From the NCBI GenBank assembly GCA_039566865.1, contig CM076953.1, positions 1,364,001 to 1,428,000 on the forward strand: a stretch of DNA of 64,000 nucleotides, in the 5' to 3' direction. The stretch is from Aurelia coerulea. Taxonomy: Eukaryota; Cnidaria; Scyphozoa; Semaeostomeae; Ulmaridae. The translations under genes were made by a program, and so were the position numbers. Of the stretch, positions 45,401-57,400 are shown in pieces; position 1 is the first letter of the stretch, and each line of letters opens with the position of its first letter. A model generated the notes under the pieces. The model made no database searches and was not told the origin of the DNA. It was given only the letters and a program-made list of their open reading frames with translations.

Positions 45401-48400
45401 CCTGTTCAGGGTACATGCATTTAGCAAGTGGAAGCCACTTAAAGAAGCCATTAATACTGGTGCTGTATGCATTATAGTGTAGCTAAAAGGGCTCGAAGGC
45501 ATGTTATAGAAGAAACAGAAAGAGCAAGAGATAAACGACTAAGAAGTATTCATGAATAAGTTTCAGATTTTACAGGTTTGTATTTGATATGTCTTTTATT
45601 GATCTTCATGAAGGAAGAAATGATAAGTTGCTTGCCGTTGTAGCATTCGGTGTAGTATTGACTGGTCTCCATTGATTAGCAGGTATGACGGGTCACAGTG
45701 GCCTAGCACCATAAAGAATCATGAATGAATGAAATTATTAGTTGCAGGTGTTGTTCAAGTATCTTTTCGTTTAATCATACGACCGATTAGCTATTTACTT
45801 TCCTGGCTATTATTTTAGTCACTATCTAGGCATAAGAAATTGTGCCCCGTTTATGTGTCGTCTGTGGAGGAGCTGTAACTCTCATTGTGCCGCTTTTACA
45901 CAGCTGTAGAGGACAGGCTTCAACTTAGAGCTTGAGACTTTGTTTGAGTCAATCTGACGAGTGGTTGCTGATTTATGGCAGAGGAAATGCAAAACAAATG
46001 GCCGCTTCAAAAACAGCACCTCTCCAGCAATGTTCTCCAGCAATGTTCTCCAGTGATGTTCTCCAGTAATGTCAAAATCAAGTAAATTTTGAGAGAAAGA
46101 ATTTTAGCGTTGTAGCATGGGCAATAATGCACCGTTGATGTGGCCTATATTATGATCAAAATTGTATTCTTACTCACTTTGTGTTGTTTCTCTTCCACGG
46201 GATTTCGAGTAAAACTTGATAATTTTGCTATTCCTTCGTTCTTCTCTCGTCACAACAAAGAATCGAATGCCGCCATTATTCAAATACAGTTAAAACCGTT
46301 GTTGGAGCTCCTACGCAGCGATACATGTCATTTCAAACTTCGCTTTAAAAAGAAGTTTGAAATGAGACCTATCGCTGCGTAGGAGCTCCAACCGTTTCAA
46401 CTGTATTTGAATAATGGTGGCATTTGTTGTGACGAGAGAAGAACTAAGGAGTAGCAACATTATCAAGCATTCCTCTCAATCCCGTGGAGGAGAAACAACA
46501 CAGTGAGTAAAAATACAATTTTGATCACAATATAGGCCACATCAACCGTGCATTATTGCCCATGGTTGTAGTCAAAATATTTCTTCATTTTCAGAGATTA
46601 ATAAGGTTGTTTATCTATTAAACTGCTAACAAATGTAGAAAAAAACATTTAGATACCACGCTGAAATATTCTTTATTCAAACTTGTACTATCAAATTAGT
46701 GGTACAAATTCATACCATTTGAAAGTTTATTAAAATTATAATTCTGTTGTAATTTTAGGTTCTTGCTGCCATTAAATTGGAGTATCCCAATGCCCGTGAA
46801 GATGAATGTTATGAAATAGCGATGAGAAGATGGAATCAGCTAAGCGAAGAACAGCGAAGGGTATGTCTCATTAATGTTATCTTCTTAAATGGAACGTGCA
46901 ATGGTAAATGAACGTGCAATGGTAAATGGGCTTCTCTATGAATAGAAGAAGGAAAACTCTCAGACACAGCTTTGTTTCTTTGACTATCCTTTGTTCACGG
47001 CATGTGTGCAATTTCAAATTGAATGCAGGGGTGGAAAAAATGTTTAATTTCTGGGACCAAAAAACTCTTGAAAAAATCTCTGTGAAAACCAAATGTGCCA
47101 AAAAGGTCCACTTCGTGGGAGGTCATGATATGTAATACATTGACAAGATTTTGAATGTTGATTATCAATTTGTAATTGAAGTCACAATTATAAATTGTAC
47201 TTTGGCATATTTGGTTACTTTTTAGCTGATCACTTTCTGAGTCATAAACAGTGGCTCGAAATCTCCTTTGTCTGGAAACAGTGGTAGAAACAGTGGCTTC
47301 CTTAGGTTGAACAACGTCAAATTTTCCAGAGACTTGTTTGAAATGCAAAGAGAAATTGGGAAGTTTACATTGCGTTAGAAAATTAATTTCCCTCTTTTCT
47401 CGCTTTTCTTTCAGAATCCCTTTTCATTCTTCTTTGCATTCCTCTCTCATTTCTTTCTGGTAACCTGAAAAACTTTCTGGGACCATTGGTGCTGTGGTCC
47501 GCTATTTTGTCCACCCCTGATTGAATGAGATATTTTTGGATTTTTTTCTCTTCGCAAATGCAAGCTGTTAACCTTGCACAAGCCCTTTAAAAAATTGACT
47601 TTTCAGTTTATGAATATTTTTGCGAAGAATTCAAGTGATTTTTAAAATTTCAGGAAAGAGTTGAAAGTACGGAAAACTTTCAGATGTCCGTGAATTGGGA
47701 AATGAGGCCCTCGCTGAAGCGACAACAACAACATCAATTCACTTCAATGAAATGATCAATTCACTTCAATGAAATGAGCGCAAGTTGAGTGTTCTTGCGT
47801 AGTGAGGCTACCGTTGTTCCCTGTTGAAAAGTCTTCAGATTTCTACTAAATGTATAAGACTCGATCCAAACTCTTTTGTGCCATTGCTAAAAGGTCTGAT
47901 GAAGGATCTTAATTCTGAATTATGTTGTTATTTATTTTCATAGACCTTTAGCATGAAAGGAATGCATGCGGGACAGAAAGAGGGAAATTTCCAGAGTGGC
48001 AAACTTCGAGGTATTCACTACGATGTTGGTACGCGGCGTTTCTATTTATTCGTTCATTCATTCATTCATTCATTCATTCATTTATTCATGCATCCTGCAT
48101 GCATGCATGCATGCATGTATTCATGTATACCGTAAAAGGCCCCCTCTCTAATAAGATCCTCCCTTCTTAGCCAAAATTTAGATAAGCCCCTTCTCTATTA
48201 CGCCCTCGACTTATACCAAATGCCAAATATTACCAAAGCTGTTCCATTTAATTTGCTAATCAACTTTGCAAGTAATTTTCGATCGTTTGGGACCAAAACT
48301 CCGTCAAATTTGTTTATTTGGCTTGTAGAATTGTATGTTTTTTTTCGCAAAATGTGGGGTAAAAGAACCAAAAAGCTATCATTTATTTCGTTTTCATTTG

Positions 48401-51400
48401 ATAAATTGATTCCTCTCTTTTAAGCCCGTCTTCTGGAGTCTCCCAAGTTAAGTAAGCCACCAGGGGGATTAATAGAGCTTTTACGGTAAGTTGCGAATTG
48501 TAGAAAAACTAGCGGACCCAGAAGGGAGCCTTGAAGTACCGCTAAATGATGAGCCTGTATTGATTTAGACGAAGCTCTTTCCACGATTTATTTTATCTCA
48601 ATAGCTTGTTGTCAGCATGCATTCCTCGTCACTTAAATTTATCTTGTTTGTCTGTATAATTATGAAACTCCTCCTCTGTTGCGTTTGCACCTTTAAAAGG
48701 AATATCCTCCCCTGCTATGCCGTTATCTGCCAAATCTATTTAATTCGTTATTAATTTCGTACGCTATTCAGATTTCTGCCTTATTTTTAATTACATGGCC
48801 TCATTACTCAAAGACAATAATATTTTCTTCTTTATCTTGCATTCATGCTTTCATTTGATCATTCATTTGCTCATATAATATTAATTAAGACCAAAATCAA
48901 CCAATGATTTATCAAATGAAAAACTGACCTCAACTTCACTATTTCCAAGGTTATTCCTATGTTCTCTTTTTGGCTTCATTAAAAACTGTCCATGCTGGAT
49001 GGAAGAACGCCCACGATTACCCACAAAGCTCATGATTTATGATTTCGACGTTCAATTAGACCCAATTTGTATGCCTTTTCTGGAATAACACATTTCACCG
49101 AAAAAACATTGGTTAATGTAAGCTGTTCAGCTGTAGTGCTCGTTGAAAAGGAGCATTCATTGAGGGATGTGCATAAGGAGCTATTGTTACCCAGGGTCCT
49201 TTGCGGGCAAGCTGCAATTTCAGTCTGAAAATCAAAGAGATAACACAAGCTAAGGCGAAGGTGAAGTTGCATTTTTTAGCGCCAAGAGCTGGGATCGCAG
49301 AAGTAGAGTAGACCTAATCGAGTCCGCGACCCCTTGTCATGACGCTCAAGTGGTGGGGCTTTACCTGGGATCGAACCCTGTCCACCTGACTGTTCTGGCT
49401 GCAATGCCAGAGGATTTCACCACTGCGCCACAACACCTTCAGCTAAGGCATGTAGAAGTAATTTCAGGCTTGTTTGAAGATTTCTTGAAAGGGTTTCCTC
49501 GAGAAAATTCCTAAAAATTTCAGAACGGAGTGGCTGATTTCAGTCAGGTAAATTTTAAAATGGATTTGAACATGTCCACTATTGAATAATAATATTGAAT
49601 AATGCAAATATTATTGTCTTGATATCTAGGGAGCAATGGCCTCACCCCCGGTACAAATTTCCTTTTCTCCTTCACCTTCCATTTAATTTATTAATCGAAT
49701 CAATTCACTCTTTCGCAGATGACATCGAAGAACAAGGAATAGGAAACAATCATCGTCCCAACGAGTCATCAAAATTCGGTCGATGCACATGGTGCAAGAA
49801 CTTTGGAAACCTCAACGATTACACATCAAATCTTCAAGGTCGGGAAATATATTGCACTGGACTTTGCTCAAAGGAATGCTTCGAACAAGCTGCGCAAAAG
49901 ATCCTTAATGTTGAGACCGGTTACGGACTTGTGTCCGCTGTTTATCCGGAAACTTCTCCAATACATGCAAACATAAACCTGGACCGGCTGAATGCAGAGC
50001 CTCCTTCTGGTAAAGACATTCAGCAAAGTCATATGGTACGACCTCAGTTTGATGCTACCAGGCAACATGGCCAATCTAATGTGTCTAGGCCACATGTCGA
50101 GATTCATAGACCTCGTCACGTAGCAACAAGACCCCCGTCTAACCCTTCACAAAATGCTAACATTGGTAGAGCATCTCAGTGGAATATTGAAAACGTGCAA
50201 AGTTTGAGCTCGGGGGAACATATTCGTGCTTCGACTACAGGTAGGTTTTATCCTCATCGTAATACAGAGTTATCTTTCCGTTTATTCGAGAGAAGTAATG
50301 CCTTTATACCCCAAAAATAGATTTTTGCCAATCCTTAAAACCTACACTTGGAATATTTAATCTTGTATGTACAGTTTTGTCACAGATGAATTGAGATATA
50401 TCCAACCTTCATGCACATTGTAATTAAGATATCCGCTGCCAAACGCGGCGTATAAACGAATTTTGTGTGTGACAAATGAAATTTCCTTTTTATAGATCCT
50501 TCATACAGCATTGCTGAAAACGTATTTGACTGGAATGACTACTTGAAGCGTACCAACGCTGTAGCTGCACCAATCACATGTTTCAAACAGGTAAACAAAA
50601 TTAAGTTATATAGTATCATCATAAAGCACCCTTCACTGCCGTCCATTGCTTTATTTTTCCTGCCAACTGATTTCTTGCCAAATTATCAGTTCCTTTTGCA
50701 GAGGTTTTTAAAGAAGAGAGTCTCAGTTCGTGAAAAAAATTGCTTCTGAATGAGGTCCGTTGATAAGACCTCCTAAAAACTGTGGATGCCCCTTAAGAGA
50801 TACAAGAAATGCTTAAAGAATAAGATGTTTCCTTCAAATAGTAAAAGATTTGATGAGTGTCAAATATTATGGTTTGGAAAGGAGCTCCTTCTCTGAATTC
50901 ATGGACATCTGAATACAGTAAAAACCCGCACATAAGAACCTTCATTTATTAAGAACCTACAGCCTGAAATCATATATTTTGTACCTAATCGATAAGAACT
51001 ATTTCAGCCTGATATCATAACTAGGTTCTTAATAGAGGGTTTCATTCATGCATGCAATCTGTTTGCCAATCAACCTCTTTCGTGAACTCCAAGAAATTAC
51101 TTACAGAACTGTGGTAGGCAGAGCCTGCAGGGGTAAACTGGGTAAGCTTGGGTTGAAATAGATAGAGCCAATACTGTAAATAAGCTTGGCTAAGATTTAG
51201 ATTCACATATTTCCCTTTGTTAAGAACCTACACCTTGATTACTGGATGTGCCTCGTGGCATAAGAACCTAAACAGGCTGAGTTCAAAATCCTAGGTTCTT
51301 ATGTGCGGGTTTTTACTGTGATGATGAGTCCTAGCCTCACTACATAAGGACCCTCAACTTACGCTCATCTAATTGAAGTGAATTAATGTTGTTGTTGTCG

Positions 51401-54400
51401 CTCCAGTCAAGGGCCTTATGGACTAACTCTTCTCAAAACGGCAAAAAAATTCTCGCCAGGAACAAATTTGTTCCTGGACCAATCAGGATGCAAAACTTGA
51501 AATAACTTGATGGGATTGGCTGATTCTTCTTCAATTTAAACTTCCCGCCAAAGGCAAACAAACGAATTCGAACAACGCGTTCGACTGAACTGCTCCAACG
51601 ATCAAAATCTCAAAGTAGCGAACGAATTTACGAGATCTTTTGCGTCCCCAAACAACCAAAATATCACTTATGGGTAGGATTGTTTTGCTTTAATAGCTTG
51701 AAGAAACATTCATCTAAGTACTGATAGCTTGTTTTGCAGTGTAGCACTTCAGGAAAACCACTTTTTGCGGCGATTTAGGGTCGGTGGTTTCAAGAAAAAA
51801 TAGCAGGTGATTTAGGCCATGTCCGTTTCTGGAAGCGTAACTCCATGAGTCGTAGTTATAGCGTCCTTTAGCCTATCAATAGCGATAACCTACGAACATA
51901 TAATCAGTCTAGATGAGTCCCTCGTTTCCCTGCAGTAAACCTTGCTCAACAGGGTCTCATAATGAAACTGTGAAAAAGGTGGCCCTGTAATATGCATTCA
52001 TCTTTCGAATTATCATGGAATCTCGGCCTCTAATCTCGAATCTCGTCCGAATGTTATCAGTTGTTCAATGGAATCCAAAGTTCAATCATGATGGCCGTCA
52101 ACATAGTAATCCACAGATCTCGCAATCTTGTCGGCCTGAAAACCGTCTGTATATGGGCTGAAATAGGGTTAGGTTTCTCAGAGTGATGATATGAGTCTCT
52201 GTTGACCGAAGCACCATCATCAAGTGAAAGAGCACAGGGAAACAAGGGATTCCAGGTCATAAGTTTAGTCTGAATGCTCTGACTGATTTAGCTATTCTGA
52301 ATAGAACCAGAATCGAACGATATTTTGCTACATTTTGTAGAATTCTCGAACGTGCACCAACGCCACTCGATCGAACCTCGCGTATCAAAATGTATAAAAA
52401 TAACGCTTGATCCAGGCTCTTTTGTAGAATAGCTAAAAGGACTATTATGTATCTGCTTTTGTCAACAGCTTCAAAGATGTCAAGAAATTCAATTAAATTT
52501 TGCAATGTATTTTTAAAATTGAAACTGAAGTATAAACCTCTTTCCTTACAGCATAGAACTCCTCAACAAAATCAATTCAAAGTCCGCATGAAACTTGAAG
52601 CTGAAGATCCAAAGCAAGAGTCTACTGTGTCCATTGCGACTGTTATTACTGTCTTAGGCCCACGTGTTCGACTTCGATTCGATGGCTGCAATAAACCAGA
52701 GGATGTTTGGCAGTTGGTTGATTCTAAGAAGATTCACCCTGTTGGTTGGTGTGAGGGTAATGGAGGAGTATTAAAGCAACCAACTGGTAAGGGCAGCGTA
52801 GTAAATTAGATGTCCTGTGAGATTTGCGATAACGCAAAATTGCTCATGCAAAACTATTCAGTTGTTTTATACGCGAGCATTTTCACTTGAAATCTAATTT
52901 GAGACCGATTCCAATTTGATATCTCACACGTTTCTTACGAGTTCATTTCATATATTTTGTATTTCAAGGATATTCACACAGAGTAAAGATTTGATCGAAC
53001 TTTGGGGCTGGTCTAAAGACACAAGACATCTTCGATCTTTATCTGAAAAGCTTTTAAAGAACCGTGATTTTTAGGCTTTTTCAAATATTTGACAAAAGAC
53101 GAAATTGAATAGTGAGTGATCAAAAACTAAGCTCGTTACCGCCTAAGTTTGTCGCGTCTTCGAGGATTAGGATAGCGAGACAGCTTTTTTAACGTTCTCT
53201 AGACTGTTCCATTTTTTGGCACTTTTGCATGCAAATGACTTTGGCAGCTAGTAGTGGTCATTACAATCCTCCAAAATTTGACTGAAGGTGGAGATCATGT
53301 TTCTTGTCACACGACGCTCCTCGTAACGACAGCTCGATATTTAAATTCTCGTAGAAATCTTTAGACAATGATAGAAGCTCTTGTAAGCTCACAAAATCGG
53401 AAGAATGTAGCTGCTTTCCACTATTTTATGATCTTCTATAATTTTCAGTCACCTTTTAAAGTTGCTTCCTTTGCTTTTAGGATTTAGCGTAGATGTTGGG
53501 ACATATACCGAATTTCTGCAGAAGACCTTACGAAATGCAGAACTTGCCCCAATGAATGCATTTAAAACGGTATGGTAACTATTTTATAATCTTTTTTCTG
53601 ACCATCACAAAGTTTTTCATATTTGTATTTAGGGAAAGGAGATGGTGCATAAGCGTACGGGAAGAAAACATCTACGGGGGAGGGGGACTGCCTGACTCAA
53701 AGTCCATTGTTTACTAATGTTTTTGCGCGACTGAGGGCAGATTTTTACCCGATTGGGCCTGATTTTGGGGATAATTTTTCCAACGTTGTGAGCCCCCCTG
53801 CCCCCTGGATCGCACACTTATGGATGTCATTTAAAATTCATTGAATAGGATTGCTTTTTAGATCTCCCACATTGTGATAAGACAATAATTAGATCTTGCG
53901 ACTGTTTCACTATTGCTGTTTCATAAAGTGGAATTTCAAAAAGCTGGTGGGCAGTGACTAGGATATTATAGTAACTGTTGGTCTTAAAGATTTAAGTTTT
54001 GACTGGTTGAAATGCAAGTTATGAATATAATCGTGCTCGACAGCAGCATTTTTTTTTAGTTTTTATCGGAATTGATCTTATTTGTAGGAACCCGCTGCAC
54101 CAAAAGACAACAAATTCATTGTTGGTATGAAGCTCGAAGCTGTTGATAAGAACAATCCCGCACTGATTGGAGTTTCGACAATCACAGAAGTAGAAGGAGA
54201 GAAGATCAAAGTAGAATTCGACGGGTATAAAAGAACCGGATATTGGACAGTTTATCATGACAGAGATTTGTTTCAAGTTGGGTGGTGTTATGCTAATGGA
54301 TACCCACTGCAGCCTCCTGGTGGTAAGAATATTTTTCTGCTTCTTGAGAAATTCGAAAATATAGTGAACTCAAATACTGCTTCGCTGTCGCTTCATCACA

Positions 54401-57400
54401 AATAAACTTTACAATAATTTGGGGCCTGCCAATGATTAGGTTTGTATGCAGGCCCCAAATTATTGTGAAGTTTATTTCTGATGAAGCGACAGCGAAACGT
54501 CATTTGAGTGTACTATATTTTCGATTTTCCTTATTGCATTTATATGGTTGATAGAAGGCAGCTTATGATTTTTCGTTTTCTGCTTCGGGTATTGTGGACA
54601 CGATTTGTGTCGATCGTGTCCACAATACTTGGCCTAAATGTTACTAAATGAATGAATGTAGTTCGTTACCTTGCTCGTCTTCATTTCATGAGTATCTCTG
54701 AGCTTTTGCCTCGCTAGCCATTCTTGCTTACTCAAGTTCATATCTGGGAACCAGTTTAGAGCGCGGCACTGTTCAAAATCTTGGGCCGTTATGAACTTGA
54801 GTAAGCAAGAATGGCTGGCGAGGCAAAAGCGCAGAGATACTCATGAAATAAGACGAGCAAGGTATTGAACTACATTCATTCATTTAGTAACATTTAGGCC
54901 AGGTATTGTGGACACGATCTGCACAAAACGTGTCCACAATACCCATGTTCTCAGGGCCTTTTTTGCCATCCAGTTTGAGCGTAGCTGGATAATATTTGTA
55001 ATATGAAGATTCATGCTTCTTTCTGTTATTTTTTGTTCCCTTATTTCATCCGATCGATCGTTTATTTCTTTAGTATCTTTAATCTTCTCACTCTTTGCTT
55101 TGCTCCTTAGGTGGCAGAATTTTACGACCTGAACCTCAGTAAGTGTATTTTGAAGTTTTAAACACATTTATTTTCAAATTGCAATAGATTTATCCAAGCT
55201 TCATTTTTCATCGCCTGGTGCTATTTCAACTTTCGTTTGAGATGTAAAGAGCTTAGATAAATTTCAACATACACTCGGATTAGGTAAAAGATTTCAATAA
55301 TTCTGTTTTAGATTACCAAGTAATGAAATCGCGAGTTCAAGATTATCACCGAGCTCCAGAGAAAAAAGGGCATTCCAACCAACGACAGAACCACGAGTCA
55401 CTGGTCATGGAGACGGTAAGCTATCCGATGAATTATTTACAGCAGAGCTTGTGAGGAGTAAGTTGTGGGCTATCAATAGAATCATAGAAAATGAAGGATC
55501 GTTTTTGAGAAAACTAATGGCAAGTTCGTTGAGCATCAAACCGTAGCCTAAGAGTAGACCCATTCTCCAAAAGAAGAAAGGTTGTAGTTTGCTTTTGCTC
55601 TTTGTTTCGTAGACGCTTTCCTCTTTTAGATAATTGGTCTACTCGTAAACTACAAGCACTGCTCATGCATAAGGTTTCACCAACCCATTTCTAAATGTGC
55701 AAATTTCCTGAAGACGTTTTCTCTTTGCCAGGTCAAGCTATAACCTGCGTGCAGACTCGGCTGATTTGTTTTCAGAGGGAAACCTCTCTCAAAACAGATC
55801 AAGTCTGCACACAGGCTAGTCAAGGTGAGCCTTCAGAGACTATGATCGATGTTTATTGATCGATTTAAGGTATTTTCAAACCGGAAATTCAATTGAAATC
55901 ATTCGAGAAAAAAAACCATCCACCAAAATGAAAAAGACAATCACTGAGGATGATTTAAGCAGCGATTAGAATATGATTTATCGTGCCCTGTCAACGTGGA
56001 TACTTCTTCAGTGCATTTGGTATTCCTAACGAAGCTGTCTTCTCCCTCGAGAATAGATAAGAGTCAGATCTTCATGAATTCCGATTTGCAGTAAAATTGA
56101 TAACCCTGCCTGGTTTTATTCATTTGATAACTGAGATCGATTCTGTAGGTAAGGATGGCACAAGTTTGAGTGCCGTCGAAGCATACTGATATTTACTTGA
56201 TCATGTCTTGATTGCTTACGTCTATAGATTCGAAATGTCATAAGTTACTGGATTCAAACATGAACTTGTCATTATAATTAATTTGGATTTGTCCATCATT
56301 ACTACTATTTTCTCTTTCGCAGCCTATGTTTTTTCATCTTGTTATGCAGCCTGAAGGTCAACAAACATGAAACTATTCGTCGTTACGCTACTAATGAGAT
56401 TCGTCATCGGACTGCAACTTCCTGAGCATATTCCAATTTCTGATATATTTTATTACAGTTGATGTTCACGTGAATGTTGAATGCAACCCTGGTCCATATT
56501 TAAACTCAGAGAAAGTGGCTGCAATTCCTTCAACTTATAAAGGAGACATAAGTGTTGTTATGAAGACTATTCTCGAAGATTTCATTCGGTGTGCGTATGA
56601 TCCCAAGACTGTACTCGGTTTCTTGAAACCAGGTAAGTTCTTTAAAATTTTCCATTTCCATTTTCCATCCAATATCGTTACATAATCAAAACACTGGGAA
56701 ATGTTAAAAATGTGTCCGCTAAAGTGCAAACTAGCCTTTAATTGGCCCGTTTTTTAAACAATCGTATAGGGCAGGGTTCTGACTGAAAGTTTGAGACTTT
56801 ATTCGAGTCAATCTGACAAGTGGTTGATGATTTATCGAAGTAGATACAAGTTTTTAGCGATTTTCTGCTAACAGTATCATACGAAAATATTGAGCAAGCG
56901 GTCAGCAAAATAAAACGCTGTTTTCAAGTTTCAAACTCCTCAAAAGTTTTTACACAGTTGACAGCAGCATAAATTGATTTTGTTGTTGCGTTTTGTAGGT
57001 CGTGGCAATATCTCCATAAACGCAGTATCTGACGGTGTAGTGTTCAATTGTTATTTATCGAATATCGAGCGAGTCTCTACTTTCTGGCAAATCATGGAGC
57101 AATTTTGTGACAATTTACGATGCTGCTCTAACATGATCAGCGGATTTGAACTTCAAACTGTCTGCCCTCAATGTGGTAGGGGTCCACCGTCAAAGAGAGG
57201 ATCAGCGAATTCTGCGAAAAGGACTTATGAAATGCAAGGTGCAACCAAGGATAGCAATTCGATGGTTTGTATCTCAAGCACACCCGACAGTACAGGGATG
57301 AATACAGGAGAGACTTTTGAAAGTAGGAGAGAAGTTGCAAGAGAATCACCGAAAAGAAGAAGGGACGAATCAGGTTAGTTATTTTATGGAGATAGAGCTG

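Larger units (their letters stand above)
50496..52786 (+). other. Scm exons 7-8: first MBT repeat
   Basis: Exon 7 supplies the N-terminal arm (FDWNDYLKRTNAVAAP); exon 8 supplies the barrel (FKVRMKLEAEDP, RLRFDGCNKPEDVWQLVD, IHPVGWCEGNGG). The intron between them holds the pogo-like MITE at 50916 and the MITE at 52287. Confidence 0.9.

Noticed and set aside
46140..46382. 80-codon frame with a hydrophobic start
   Set aside because: Falls wholly within one arm and loop of the fold-back element.
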